64,000 nucleotides of DNA, from NCBI GenBank assembly GCA_963794475.1, contig CAWCDW010000002.1:806001-870000 (forward strand). Reading direction: 5' to 3'. The DNA comes from GAS188 sp963794475. Lineage in GTDB: Bacteria; Pseudomonadota; Alphaproteobacteria; Rhizobiales; Beijerinckiaceae. The translations under genes were made by a program, and so were the position numbers. Of the stretch, positions 35,483 through 46,752 are shown piece by piece; within the stretch, counting starts at the first letter, position 1; each line of letters opens with the position of its first letter. The notes below the pieces were generated by a model that worked only from the letters and a program-made list of their open reading frames with translations, was not told where the DNA came from and did no database searches.

Positions 35483-37532
35483 TCAGGCGAGGTGAAGGGC
35501 CGAGACGATGATGTCGAGGGCCTTGATGCCGACGAAGGGCACGATAATGCCGCCGACGCCATAGACGAGGATGTTGCGCCGAAGCAGCGCGGCCGCGCCG
35601 ATCGGGCGATAGGCGACACCTTTCAAGGCGAGCGGTATCAGCGCGATGATGATGAGCGCGTTGAAGATCACCGCCGAAAGTATCGCCGATTGCGGCGAGG
35701 CGAGCTTCATGATGTTGAGCGCGCCGAGCTCCGGATAGGTGACGATGAACAAGGCCGGGATGATGGCGAAATATTTCGCCACGTCATTGGCGATCGAGAA
35801 GGTCGTGAGCGAGCCGCGCGTCATCAGGAGCTGCTTGCCGATCTCCACGATCTCGATGAGCTTCGTGGGGTTGGAATCGAGATCGACCATGTTGCCGGCC
35901 TCGCGCGCCGCCTGGGTGCCGGTTTGCATGGCGACGCCGACATCGGCCTGGGCGAGCGCGGGGGCGTCATTCGTGCCGTCGCCGCACATGGCGATGAGGC
36001 GCCCGCCTTGCTGCTCCTTGCGGATATAGGCGAGCTTGTCTTCCGGGGTCGCCTCGGCGATGAAGTCGTCGACGCCGGCCTCCGACGCGATGGCGGCGGC
36101 GGTGACGGGGTTGTCGCCCGTCACCATCACGGTCTTGATGCCCATCGAGCGAAGCGCCGCGAAACGGTCGCGGATGTCGGGCTTCACCGTGTCCTTGAGG
36201 TGCACGAGGCCGAGCAGCTTGCCGTCCTCCGCGACCGCGAGCGGCGTGCCGCCGGTGCGCGCGATCCGGTCGACCGCTTGGCGGAAGGGCGCGGGCGCGC
36301 CGCTCATCGCGATGCCGGCGAAGCGCAGGATCGCGTCGACCGCCCCCTTGCGGATGGTGCGCGCGCCGAAATCGACGCCCGACATGCGCGTATGGGCGCT
36401 GAAGGGCACGAAGCTCATCCCCTCGGCCAGATGGCTCTGCTCGGCGAGGCCGTATTTGCTGCGCGCATAGGCAACGATGGAACGGCCTTCCGGCGTCTCG
36501 TCGGCGAGGCTCGCGAGAAGCGTCGTCTCGGCGAGCTGGCGCTCGGTCACGCCGGGCACGGGGATGAATTCCGACGCCATGCGGTTGCCGAAGGTGATGG
36601 TGCCCGTCTTGTCGAGAAGGAGCGTGTCCACATCGCCCGCCGCCTCGACGGCGCGGCCGGAGGTGGCAACGACGTTGAAGCGGATCAACCGGTCCATGCC
36701 GGCGATGCCGATCGCCGAAAGCAGGCCACCGATCGTGGTCGGGATGAGGCACACGAGAAGCGCGATGAGCACGGTAACGGTGAGCGTGGTGCCGGAGTAG
36801 CCGGCGAGACACCACAAGCGTCACGCAGACCACGAGGAAGATCAAGGTGAGGCCGGAAAGCAGGATCGAGAGCGCGATCTCGTTCGGGGTCTTCTGGCGC
36901 TCCGCGCCTTCGACGAGGGCGATCATGCGGTCGAGGAAGGTCGAGCCGGGCGCCGCGGTGATCTTCACCTTGACCCAATCGGAGAGCACGGTGGTGCCGC
37001 CCGTGACGGCCGAGCGGTCCCCGCCCAATTCGCGGATGACGGGGGCCGATTCGCCCGTGATCGCCGATTCATTGATCGAGGCGATGCCTTCGATGACCTC
37101 GCCGTCGGACGCGATAAGATCGCCCGCCTCGGCGAGCACCACGTCGCCGATCTTGAGGTCGAGCGCGTTCACCGACTGATATTGGCGCGTGTTCGGGTCG
37201 ACGAGCCGCTTCGCCATCGTGTCCGAACGCATGCGGCGCAAGGTGTCGGCTTGCGCCTTGCCGCGCCCTTCCGCCACCGCCTCGGCGAAATTGGCGAACA
37301 GAACCGTGAACCAGAGCCAGGCGGCGATCTGGCCGGTGAAGAAGGCGACATCGCTTCCGGTCACGAGGTCGCGCAGGAAGAGCAGGGTGACGACGAGCGA
37401 GACGACCTCGGTGACGAAGATCACGGGGTTGCGCGCGAGCTTGCGCGGGTCGAGCTTGCGCACGGCATCGCCGGCGGCGCGACCGATGATGGCGCCGTCG
37501 AAGAGGCTGAGTGCCTGCATCTTGGTGGACAT
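35483..37532 (-). pseudogene. kdpB: Potassium-transporting ATPase subunit B, broken by one frameshift
   Basis: Catalytic P-type ATPase subunit of KdpFABC. The N-terminal frame runs from the ATG at 37532 (MSTKMQALSLFDGA) through ITGESAPVI up to VVCVTLVV near 36810; the remainder continues in another frame as AGYSGTTLTVTVLIALLVCLIPTT, then the phosphorylation motif DKTGTITFGN, GDNPVTAAAIA and CGDGTNDAPALAQ, to a stop at 35483. One extra base around 36805-36812 explains everything: without it the protein has 682 residues, the standard KdpB length. The intact motifs on both sides favour sequence error or a very recent mutation. All other kdp genes look intact. Confidence 0.93.
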
Positions 37533-37565
37533 GGTGGTCTCCGTCAGAGGCTCGTCGGCGTCGCG

Positions 37566-39275
37566 TCAGAAGCTCTTGCCGGCGAGCATCAGGAAATGCT
37601 CGACGACCGGACCGAGAGCGAGCGCCGGGAAATATTGGAGCAGGTAGAGAATGACGATCACGCCGAGCAGCAAGCCGACGAAAAGCGGCCCCGTGGTCGG
37701 GAAGGTGCCGGCCGAAGGCGCGACCTTCTTCTTGGCGGCAAGCGAGCCCGCGAGCGCCAGCACCGGCACGACATAGCCGAAACGGCCAAGGAACATGGCG
37801 AAAGCGAGCGTCGTATTGAACCAGAGGTTGTTGCCGTTCAGCCCCGCGAAGGCCGAACCGTTATTGCCGTTCGCCGAGGCGAAGGCGTAGATGATCTCCG
37901 AGAGGCCGTGCGGCCCCTTGTTGCCGAGATCGTCCGGCACGAAGGGCGCGACGGCGGAAGCGGCCGCGAAGCCGAGCACGTTCACCGCGTAGATGAGGAG
38001 CGCGAACATCACGAATTTCATCTCGCGCGCCTCGATCTTCTTGCCGAGATATTCAGGTGTGCGGCCGACCATCAGCCCGGCGACGAAGACCGAAAGCAGG
38101 GCGACGACGATGATGCCGTAAAGGCCCGAGCCCACGCCACCCGGCGTGATGCAGCCGAGCAGCATGTTGAACATCGGCACGAGCCCGGCGAGAGGCGTGA
38201 GCGAATCATGCATGGCGTTCACAGCGCCCGTGCTCGTGCCCGTCGTTGCCGTCGCGAAGAGCGCGCTCATCGCCTGGCCGAACCGAACCTCCTTGCCCTC
38301 GAAATTTCCGAGCGAGGGATCGATGCCCAGCGCCGTCAGGATCGGGTTACCGTAGCTTTCGGCCGCATAAATCGTGGCGATGCCGGCGATGAGCACGATC
38401 GCCATGGTCCAAAGCAGGCTGCGGCCTTGGCGCGCGTCGCCGACCATGCGCCCGAAGGCGAAGATGGTGGCGACCGGAATGAGGAGGAGCGCCCAGATCT
38501 CGAGCATGTTCGACCAGGCGTTCGGATTCTCGAAAGGATGGGACGAGTTGGCGTTGAGGAAGCCGCCGCCGTTCGTGCCGAGCTCCTTGATCGCTTCTTG
38601 CGAGGCGATCGGGCCAAGCGAGATCACCTGCTTCGCGCCCTCGAGCGTGGTCGCGTCCACCGAGCCGAGCAAGGTTTGCGGCACGCCGAGCACGACGAGG
38701 GCCACCGCCACCACCACGGCGAGCGGCAGCATCACGTAAAGGGCCGCGCGGGTCATATCGACCCAGAAATTGCCGATGGTCCGCGATTCCGAGCGGATGA
38801 AGGCGCGCGCCAGCGCGACCGCCATGGCGAGGCCCACGGCCGGGGAGAGGAAGTTGTGCACGGTGAGGCCGAGCATCTGCACGAAATGGGTGAGCGTCGT
38901 CTCGCCCGCATAGTTCTGCCAGTTCGTGTTGGTGACGAAGCTCATCGAGGTGTTGAAGGCGAGATCGGGCGCGACCGGATCGAAGCCTTGCGGATCGAGC
39001 GGCAAATGGTTTTGCAGCCGCTGCATCGCGTAGAGCACCAGAAGGTGGAACAGGCTGAAGACCAGCATCGCCATGGTGTAGGCGAGCCAGCCTTGCTCCT
39101 TCCTCACATCGACGCCGGCCGCGCGGTAAAGCCCGCGCTCGACGGGCGCCAGCACGGGCGAGAGAAAGTTATGCTCGCCCGCAAGCGCGCGCACGATGTA
39201 GCCGCCGAGCGGCACCGCCGCGACGACCACGAGCGCCAGGATGAGGATGATCTGCAGCCAACCCGCGATAGACAT
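37566..39275 (-). CDS. kdpA: Potassium-transporting ATPase subunit A
   Basis: Potassium channel-like subunit of the KdpFABC pump, 569 residues, about ten membrane helices. Selectivity-filter-like stretches are visible: SFVTNTNWQNYAG, GTNGGGFLNANSSHPFENP, TTGTSTGAVNAMHDSLTP and GNNGSAFAGLNGNN, at the places expected for the four pore loops. It imports K+ at the cost of ATP hydrolysed by KdpB. It follows kdpF by 30 bases and precedes kdpB by 33 bases. Confidence 0.97.
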   Translation of the reverse strand: MSIAGWLQIILILALVVVAAVPLGGYIVRALAGEHNFLSPVLAPVERGLYRAAGVDVRKEQGWLAYTMAMLVFSLFHLLVLYAMQRLQNHLPLDPQGFDPVAPDLAFNTSMSFVTNTNWQNYAGETTLTHFVQMLGLTVHNFLSPAVGLAMAVALARAFIRSESRTIGNFWVDMTRAALYVMLPLAVVVAVALVVLGVPQTLLGSVDATTLEGAKQVISLGPIASQEAIKELGTNGGGFLNANSSHPFENPNAWSNMLEIWALLLIPVATIFAFGRMVGDARQGRSLLWTMAIVLIAGIATIYAAESYGNPILTALGIDPSLGNFEGKEVRFGQAMSALFATATTGTSTGAVNAMHDSLTPLAGLVPMFNMLLGCITPGGVGSGLYGIIVVALLSVFVAGLMVGRTPEYLGKKIEAREMKFVMFALLIYAVNVLGFAAASAVAPFVPDDLGNKGPHGLSEIIYAFASANGNNGSAFAGLNGNNLWFNTTLAFAMFLGRFGYVVPVLALAGSLAAKKKVAPSAGTFPTTGPLFVGLLLGVIVILYLLQYFPALALGPVVEHFLMLAGKSF

Positions 39276-39305
39276 GAAAGCACCGTTCGCAGCGATTTTT
39301 CGCGA

Positions 39306-39392
39306 TTAGAATTTTTCGGGACGGATCAGCGTCACGAGGAGATAGAAGCCGAGCGCGAGCGAGACCACGAGGCCGAAGACGGGTTCGAGCAT
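39306..39392 (-). CDS. kdpF: Potassium-transporting ATPase subunit F
   Basis: A 28-residue single-helix membrane peptide (MLEPVFGLVVSLALGFYLL then VTLIRPEKF). The ending LIRPEKF is the KdpF signature. It stabilises the Kdp complex. Starts at the ATG at 39392; kdpA follows after 30 bases. The gene is far too short for ordinary gene callers. Confidence 0.93.
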   Translation of the reverse strand: MLEPVFGLVVSLALGFYLLVTLIRPEKF

Positions 39393-39402
39393 GGCGCTAT
39401 CC

Positions 39403-39486
39403 TCACAACCGGTCGCAGAGCACGGCGTAGCCGGCTCCGAGGAGGAAGAGCGCGAAGGTGAGCGCCAGGAAAATGATGTCGAGCAC
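39403..39486 (-). CDS. 27-residue membrane peptide at the head of the kdp operon
   Basis: GTG at 39486, with GGGAGG about six bases before it, followed by VLDIIFLALTFALFLLGAGY and AVLCDRL, stop at 39403, only 10 bases before kdpF. It is one hydrophobic helix with a short polar tail containing a CDRL ending. Short proteins of this kind often stand first in rhizobial kdp operons, as far as I recall; their role is not known to me. Its place and ribosome binding site make translation likely. Confidence 0.65.
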   Translation of the reverse strand: MLDIIFLALTFALFLLGAGYAVLCDRL

Positions 39487-39681
39487 GGGGGCCTCCCGAA
39501 ACGAGAGAGGCTTATTTCCATATCCCGCCATAAAGATTCCATTGGCGAGGGCGGGCGCGCGCATAAACGAGGCGTAAATGGGAGAGTGCCCTCACCACGT
39601 GAGAAACCAGCGGCGCCTGTTCTCCACCGACCGCGCTTCTAGGAGAAAGGGCCGATCACAGCGGCAAATCATTAGCCGACT

Positions 39682-39735
39682 CCTTTCTTCCCTTGCGGGG
39701 GAAGGTGGCCGAGCGAAGCGAGGTCGGATGAGGGG
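39682..39735. repeat. Dispersed palindromic repeat, family A (degenerate, inverted)
   Basis: CTTCCC...GGGAAG stem near 39687-39705 followed by GGTCGGATGAGGG, the reverse of the family A layout at 30762-30818. It lies in the kdp/TPR intergenic region and seems joined to the end of a DUF559-like remnant. Confidence 0.6.
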
Positions 39736-39860
39736 GCTTTCAACGTTAGCCTCAACCGAGCCAGCGCACTATCGAGCCCTCCGAGCACTTCTTCGCCTCT
39801 AATCCGAAACACCGTGAATCCTTGTTCATGGAACCAGGCATCTCGTTGCCGATCGCGTAG
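39690..39860 (-). pseudogene. Remnant of a DUF559 (Vsr-like endonuclease) gene
   Basis: In one minus-strand frame the DNA reads RLRDRQRDAWFHEQGFTV then FRIRGEEVLGGLDSALARLR, the ending typical of DUF559 proteins (restriction-endonuclease fold related to very-short-patch repair). The frame has a stop just upstream (near 39865), and no start or N-terminal half (RxLRRxxTPAE..., core Asp and Glu) is visible; downstream it runs into a family A repeat. Most likely a dead 3' fragment. The remainder of the gene-free stretch 39487-40068 shows no further gene, only AT-richer DNA at 39860-40050. Confidence 0.5.
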
Positions 39861-40068
39861 CCGCCTCGAAGACTAGCAAATTATTATGACAATCGCCTAC
39901 GCCAACCGAGACGCGCCTGCTCACAAAATCTTTGCCGCGAGTGAAGTTAGCATGGTAACGGCACCTGCTCAGCTTCGGCTCTTGTTATGTCAAGAGAGGG
40001 TGGCGAACTCTTAATGCTAAATCAAAGAGCACCCGTAAAACCCGGATATCGACAAATGCGCGGCCTTG

Positions 40069-42200
40069 ATGACCCAAAGCCCCGTTGACGCTTCGCCCGC
40101 CGAGCGGCGCTTGTCGCTCGAAGAGGCCTTGGCGTTGGCGGCCGACCATGTGCGCGGCGGGCACCTCGGGCGCGCGGAGATCCTCTGTCAAAATATCCTC
40201 TCCGTGGCCCCGGCTCACGCCCGGGCGCTGCATCTTTACGGCGTCATCGCCCACGCGGTCGGGAATCTGCCGGGCGCCATCGATCTCTTTGCCCGTGCGG
40301 TCGCGGCCGATGGCGGCGTCGCGCAGTTTCAGGCCGATCTTGCGGAGACTTACCGGCTCGCCGGCCGGCTCGAAGAGGCGCTCGCCTTCGGCCGCCGGGC
40401 GCTCGCGCTCGCGCCGGAGAATGCCCAGTTCCTGAACAATCTCGGCATCGTCCATTACGAGCGCGGCGCCTTCGAGGAGGCGGCCGCGTTCTTCGAGCGG
40501 GCCATCGAGCGTGAACCGGGCTACGCCGAGGCGCATTGCAATCTCGGCAACACGCTGCGCGCCCGCGGCTGGTCCGAAGAGGCGGCCGCCGCCTACCGCA
40601 AGGCAATCGCGCTCAAGCCCTCTTACGCTGCCGCCCACAACAACCTTGGCACGGCGCTGCGCGATCTCGGGCGCCTCGAAGAGGCCGAAGCCGCCTACCG
40701 CGCCGCCTTCGCGTTGAATCCAGATGACCCCATGGTGCTCGACAATCTCGCCCTTGCCTTGCGCGATCTCGAAAGATTGGACGAGGCCTCCACTCTTCTC
40801 GACGCTTCCTTGTCGCTCGCGCCCGAGAATGGGAGGGCGCTGACCCATGTGGCTTTGGTTCGGCTCGATCAGAACAGGGTCGAGGAAGCGCATGAAGCCG
40901 CGCGACGCGCCGTCGCCCTCTTGCCCGAGGACCCGGAGACTCTCAACGCGATGGGCCTCTCGCTTCAGGACCTGGGCCGCGTCGAGGAGGCGCTCGAATT
41001 CTATCGCCGCGCGATCGCGAGCAAGCCGGATTTCGCCGGCGCCTACAACAATATCGGGAATGTGCTGAAGCAGGAGGGAAGGCTAGCCGACGCCCATGAG
41101 GCTTATGCGAGTTCGCTCGCTATCGATCCGAGGCAGGCCGAGGTCTATGTCAATCTCGCCGATACCCGCAAGGTGAAGCGCGGCGACGCCTGGCTCGCCG
41201 GCATGGAAGACTTCGCACGCGAGATGGAGAGCTTGCGGCCGACAGCCCGCATGCGACTTCATTTCGCCCTCGCCAAGGCCCACGACGATCTCGGCGACTT
41301 CGGCCTCGCCTTTCATCACATGAAGGAGGCGAATGCGCTGAAACGCGCCCAGATCGCCTATGACGAAGCGGCCTCGCTCGAGCTCTTCGACCGTATTCGC
41401 GAAACCTTCGATGCGGCGCTGATCGAGGCGAGGAGCGGCGGCGGAGATCCCGACGCCTCACCCATCTTCATTCTCGGCATGCCGCGCTCCGGCTCGACGC
41501 TCGTCGAGCAAATCCTCGCGAGCCATCCGCTCGTCAATGGTGCGGGCGAGCTTCCTCATCTCGGCGAGATCGTCGGCGGCCTTCGCGCGCAAGGCCGACC
41601 CGGCGCTTGCCTTTCCGGAAATCGCGCAAGCGATGGACCTTCAGGATTTCGCCACGGTCGGGCATCAATACGCGAACCGCCTGCGACGATACTCGACGAC
41701 GGCCGCGCGCATCACCGACAAGATGCCGTCGAATTTCTGTTTCGTCGGCCTCATCCATCTCGCGCTTCCGAATGCGCGCATCATCCATGTGACGCGCGAC
41801 CCGCTCGACACCTGCCTTTCCTGTTTCTCGCGCCTGTTCTCGGCCGAGCAGAACCACACTTACGACCTTGCCGAGCTCGGCCGCTTCTACCGCAAATACG
41901 CCGAGCTCATGGCTCATTGGCGCAACGCGCTACCCGAGGGGCGCATGCTCGAGCTGCGCTATGAGGACGTGGTCGGCGACCTCGAGGGTGAGGCGAGGCG
42001 GATGATCGCCTATTGCGGGCTCGAGTGGAGCGAGAGCTGCCTCTGCCTTCCACAAGACCCATCGTCCGGTGAAGACCGCGAGCGCGAGCCAGGTGCGCCG
42101 CCCGATCTACAAGACGGCGCAAAACCGCTCACGCCACTATCGCGAGCATCTCGCGCCTCTCATCGCCGAGCTCGGCGATTTGGCGGAGCGGGCCGGGTAG
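40069..42200 (+). pseudogene. TPR-repeat sulfotransferase, two frameshifts
   Basis: Starts at the ATG at 40069. About 12 tetratricopeptide repeats (residues 15-385; e.g. AHCNLGNTLRARGWSEEAAAAY, AHNNLGTALRDLGRLEEAE), then a sulfotransferase domain with the PAPS-binding FILGMPRSGSTLVEQ near residue 465. The frame is lost after EIVGGLRA near 41592 and resumes as KADPALAFPEIAQAMDL; it is lost again after LEWSESCL near 42042 and resumes as AFHKTHRPVKTASASQVR to a stop at 42200. Two single-base insertions explain this and yield 709 residues. Such proteins sulfate peptides, sugars or lipids; the acceptor is unknown. Both domain motifs are intact. Confidence 0.85.
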
Positions 42201-42216
42201 CGCATGTGGCGCCTGT

Positions 42217-42498
42217 TCAGGCGGCGCTCGGCTCAACTTCGGCTATCACGCGCTTTCCGATCTCGCGCTCGGCAACAGCGAGCTCATACGCGATCTCGAG
42301 GTTGAGCCAAAAGCGGGCGCTGTTTCCAAAGAACCGCCCGAGCCGTAGCGCGGTCTCCGGCGAAATCCCCCGCTTGCCGTTCAAGATGTCCGTGATCCGA
42401 CCAGAGGGCACTCGGAGTGCCAGCGCAAGCCTGTTCGCCGAAAGGCCGCGCGCGGCAAGCTCACGCTTAAGGACGCGGCCGGGATGAACGGGAAACAT
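42217..42498 (-). CDS. higA: HigA-type antitoxin
   Basis: DNA-binding antitoxin of 93 residues with an HTH (xre type) domain: HPGRVLKRELAARGLSANRL, then RVPSGRITDILNGKRGISPETALRL, the typical HigA recognition helix, and the ending with FWLNLEIAYELAVAE. It neutralises HigB and represses their joint promoter. Start ATG at 42498, 13 bases after the HigB stop; order toxin-antitoxin is the usual one for HigBA. The C terminus converges with the end of the TPR-sulfotransferase gene. Confidence 0.93.
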   Translation of the reverse strand: MFPVHPGRVLKRELAARGLSANRLALALRVPSGRITDILNGKRGISPETALRLGRFFGNSARFWLNLEIAYELAVAEREIGKRVIAEVEPSAA

Positions 42499-42511
42499 CT
42501 TTGTGTGCTCC

Positions 42512-42790
42512 TCAGTGATAGTCCACGATCTCGACTTCCCGCGCGTGCCCATCCGCAAACTTGAAGCAGATGCGCCATGGGCCATTCACAGTCATTGCCC
42601 ACTGCGCCCTCCGATCACCCTTGAGCTTGTGCAGCCCGACCGATTTAAGGGGGCTCAAGTCCGCTAGCGAGGTAGCGGCGTTGAGCGCCGCGAGTAGTTC
42701 CATCGCTGCCACCTCATCAAGTCCCGAAAACTTGCTCCTGCGCTCTTCAACAAATCGTCGGGTCGCGCTATTCGCCCACGATCCGATCAT
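42512..42790 (-). CDS. higB: HigB-type toxin (RelE superfamily)
   Basis: Ribosome-dependent mRNA interferase of 92 residues of the RelE/ParE superfamily (plasmid maintenance killer group). Seen: LNAATSLADLSPLKSVGLHKL, then WAMTVNGPWRICFKFADG, the central and final strands of HigB with the conserved Arg and the usual ending (EVEIVDYH). Upstream gene of the HigBA pair; the presumed operator lies in the 74 bases between its start and the transporter ATPase gene end. Confidence 0.93.
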   Translation of the reverse strand: MIGSWANSATRRFVEERRSKFSGLDEVAAMELLAALNAATSLADLSPLKSVGLHKLKGDRRAQWAMTVNGPWRICFKFADGHAREVEIVDYH

Positions 42791-42864
42791 ACGGAACGGA
42801 TACTATGCCTCACGTAGAACGTCAATCGTACAAACCGGCAGAGACGTTGCATGCGCTGGACCTC

Positions 42865-44868
<2,004 letters not shown>

Positions 44869-44871
44869 CGC

Positions 44872-45801
44872 TCAGAGCTTCTTTGCCAAGCGCGGGTCGA
44901 GCGCGTCGCGCAAGCCGTCGCCCAGAAGATTCACGGCGAGCACGGTGAGCGACAGGAAGATCGCCGGGAACAGCACGATGTAGAACTTCACCTGCCAGAG
45001 CGCCCTGCCCTCGGCCATGATGTTCCCCCAGGACGGGATGATGGGCGGCGTGCCGACGCCGAGGAAGGAGAGGATGGCTTCGGTGATCATGGCGGAAGCG
45101 CAGATATAGGTCGCCTGCACGGTGAGCGGGGCGAGCGTGTTCGGCACCACGTGCCGCAGGATGATCATCGGCACGCGCGTTCCCGCCGCGACCGCGCCGT
45201 CGATGAAGGGCTGCTCGCGCAAGGAGAGGACGACGCCGCGCACGAGACGCGAGACACGGGGAATCTCGGCGATGGTGATCGCAGTGATGACGTTGCCGAC
45301 ACTGCCGCGCGTCAGCGCCATCAGGGCGATGGCAAGGAGGATGGGCGGGATCGACATCAGCCCATCCATGATCCGCATGACAAATCCATCCGCCCAACGC
45401 AGGAAGCCCGCGACGATGCCGATCGCCAAGCCCGCAACGGAGGAGAGGAAGGCCACCGAGAAGCCGACGAGGAGCGATACCCGCGTGCCGAAGAGCACGC
45501 GCGAATAGATGTCGCGCCCGAGCATGTCGGAACCGAACCAGAAGATCGCCGAAGGCTCGCGGGTGCGCTTCGAAGGGGCGAGCGCCGTCGGATCGACGGT
45601 GCCGAGGTAGGGCGCGAAAACGGCGATGAGGATCATGACCAGCAAGATGCCGCCGCCGATCACGATGGTCGGATGGCGCACGAAAAAGTCCAGGATCGGC
45701 CCGCGCCGCTTCACCGGCGCCATCACGTCGGGAAGCTCGGGCGCTGCGGCGACCGGCGCTTGCGCCAAGGATGGGGTGGCGATGTCGGATGCGGCGCTCA
45801 A
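44872..45801 (-). CDS. Dipeptide/oligopeptide ABC transporter permease (DppC-type)
   Basis: Inner-membrane permease of 309 residues. Seen: a polar N-terminal leader, first membrane helix about 45-68 (IVIGGGILLVMILIAVFAPYL), FGSDMLGRDIYSRVLFGTRVSL characteristic of DppC/OppC, five further helices and the coupling EAA loop GAVAAGTRVPMIILRHVVPN. I take the TTG at 45801, which overlaps the DppB-type stop (TTGA) and has AAGGA about seven bases before it; the alternative ATG is at MAPVKRRGP. Confidence 0.93.
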   Translation of the reverse strand: MSAASDIATPSLAQAPVAAAPELPDVMAPVKRRGPILDFFVRHPTIVIGGGILLVMILIAVFAPYLGTVDPTALAPSKRTREPSAIFWFGSDMLGRDIYSRVLFGTRVSLLVGFSVAFLSSVAGLAIGIVAGFLRWADGFVMRIMDGLMSIPPILLAIALMALTRGSVGNVITAITIAEIPRVSRLVRGVVLSLREQPFIDGAVAAGTRVPMIILRHVVPNTLAPLTVQATYICASAMITEAILSFLGVGTPPIIPSWGNIMAEGRALWQVKFYIVLFPAIFLSLTVLAVNLLGDGLRDALDPRLAKKL

Positions 45802-46739
45802 TAGCGAATCCTTGGGTCGAGCAGCGTATAGAGGAGGTCGATGCCGAGATTGACCAGCACGTAAGCGAAGCTGAAGAGCAGGACGAGGCCCTGGATCACC
45901 GGGTAATCGCGCCGCAGGATCGAATCGACGGTGAGGCGCCCGAGACCCGGGATAACGAAAACGCTTTCCGTCACCACCGCGCCGCCGATGAGCGCCGCGA
46001 TGCCGAGCCCGATCACCGTCACGATGGGCACGGCCGCGTTCTTCAACGCGTGCACGAAAAGGATGCCGCCTTGGCCGATGCCCTTGGCGCGCGCCGTCTT
46101 GATGTAGTCCTGTTGCAAAACCTCGAGCATGGAGGCGCGCGTCATGCGCGCGATGAGCGCGATGTAGATCGCCCCGAGCGCGATCGCGGGGAGGATGAGG
46201 TTCTGGAGCCAAGGCCAGAAGCCGTGCGAAATGGGTGTGTAGCCTTGCACGGGGAGCCAATCGAGCTCGAGCGCGAAGGCATAGGCGAGGAGGTAGGCGA
46301 TCACGAAAACCGGCACGGAAAAGCCCAAGACGGCGAAGACCATCACCAGCCGGTCGATGAGGCTGCCGGCTTTCCAAGCGGCCGCGACGCCGAGCGGAAC
46401 CGCGATGCCGATCGAGAGGATGAGCGTCACCAGCATCAGCGAGAGCGTCGGCTCGATGCGTTGCGCGATGAGATCGGTGACCGGAAGATTGGTGAAGATC
46501 GAGGTGCCGAGGTCGCCATGCAGGATGCGCCAGGCCCAATCGCCGAATTGCACGAGGAAGGGCCTTTCGAGGCCGAGGCTCTGGCGAATGCGCTCGATGT
46601 CGGCGGGCGTCGCCTGATCGCCGGCGATGATGGCGGCGGGATCGCCGGGCGCGATATAGAGGAGGCTGAAGACGAAGAGCGCCACCACCGCCATCACCGG
46701 GATGGTGGAAAGAATGCGCCTTGTCACATAGCCGCCCAC
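45798..46739 (-). CDS. Dipeptide/oligopeptide ABC transporter permease (DppB-type)
   Basis: Inner-membrane permease of 313 residues with six helices. Seen: N-terminal YVTRRILSTIPVMAVVALFVF and FSLLYIAPGDPA, the DppB hallmark, RIEPTLSLMLVTLILSIGIAV, and the EAA loop YIKTARAKGIGQGGILFVHAL before IGGAVVTESVFVIPGLG. Start ATG at 46739, 13 bases after the binding-protein stop; stop overlaps the DppC-type start. Pairs with the DppC-type permease to form the channel. Confidence 0.95.
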   Translation of the reverse strand: MGGYVTRRILSTIPVMAVVALFVFSLLYIAPGDPAAIIAGDQATPADIERIRQSLGLERPFLVQFGDWAWRILHGDLGTSIFTNLPVTDLIAQRIEPTLSLMLVTLILSIGIAVPLGVAAAWKAGSLIDRLVMVFAVLGFSVPVFVIAYLLAYAFALELDWLPVQGYTPISHGFWPWLQNLILPAIALGAIYIALIARMTRASMLEVLQQDYIKTARAKGIGQGGILFVHALKNAAVPIVTVIGLGIAALIGGAVVTESVFVIPGLGRLTVDSILRRDYPVIQGLVLLFSFAYVLVNLGIDLLYTLLDPRIRY

Positions 46740-46752
46740 GGCGCGAAAGCCT

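Noticed and set aside
36795..36820. Programmed ribosomal frameshifting in kdpB
   Set aside because: No slippery heptamer or following pseudoknot; similar single-base breaks in four other genes suggest a common error source.
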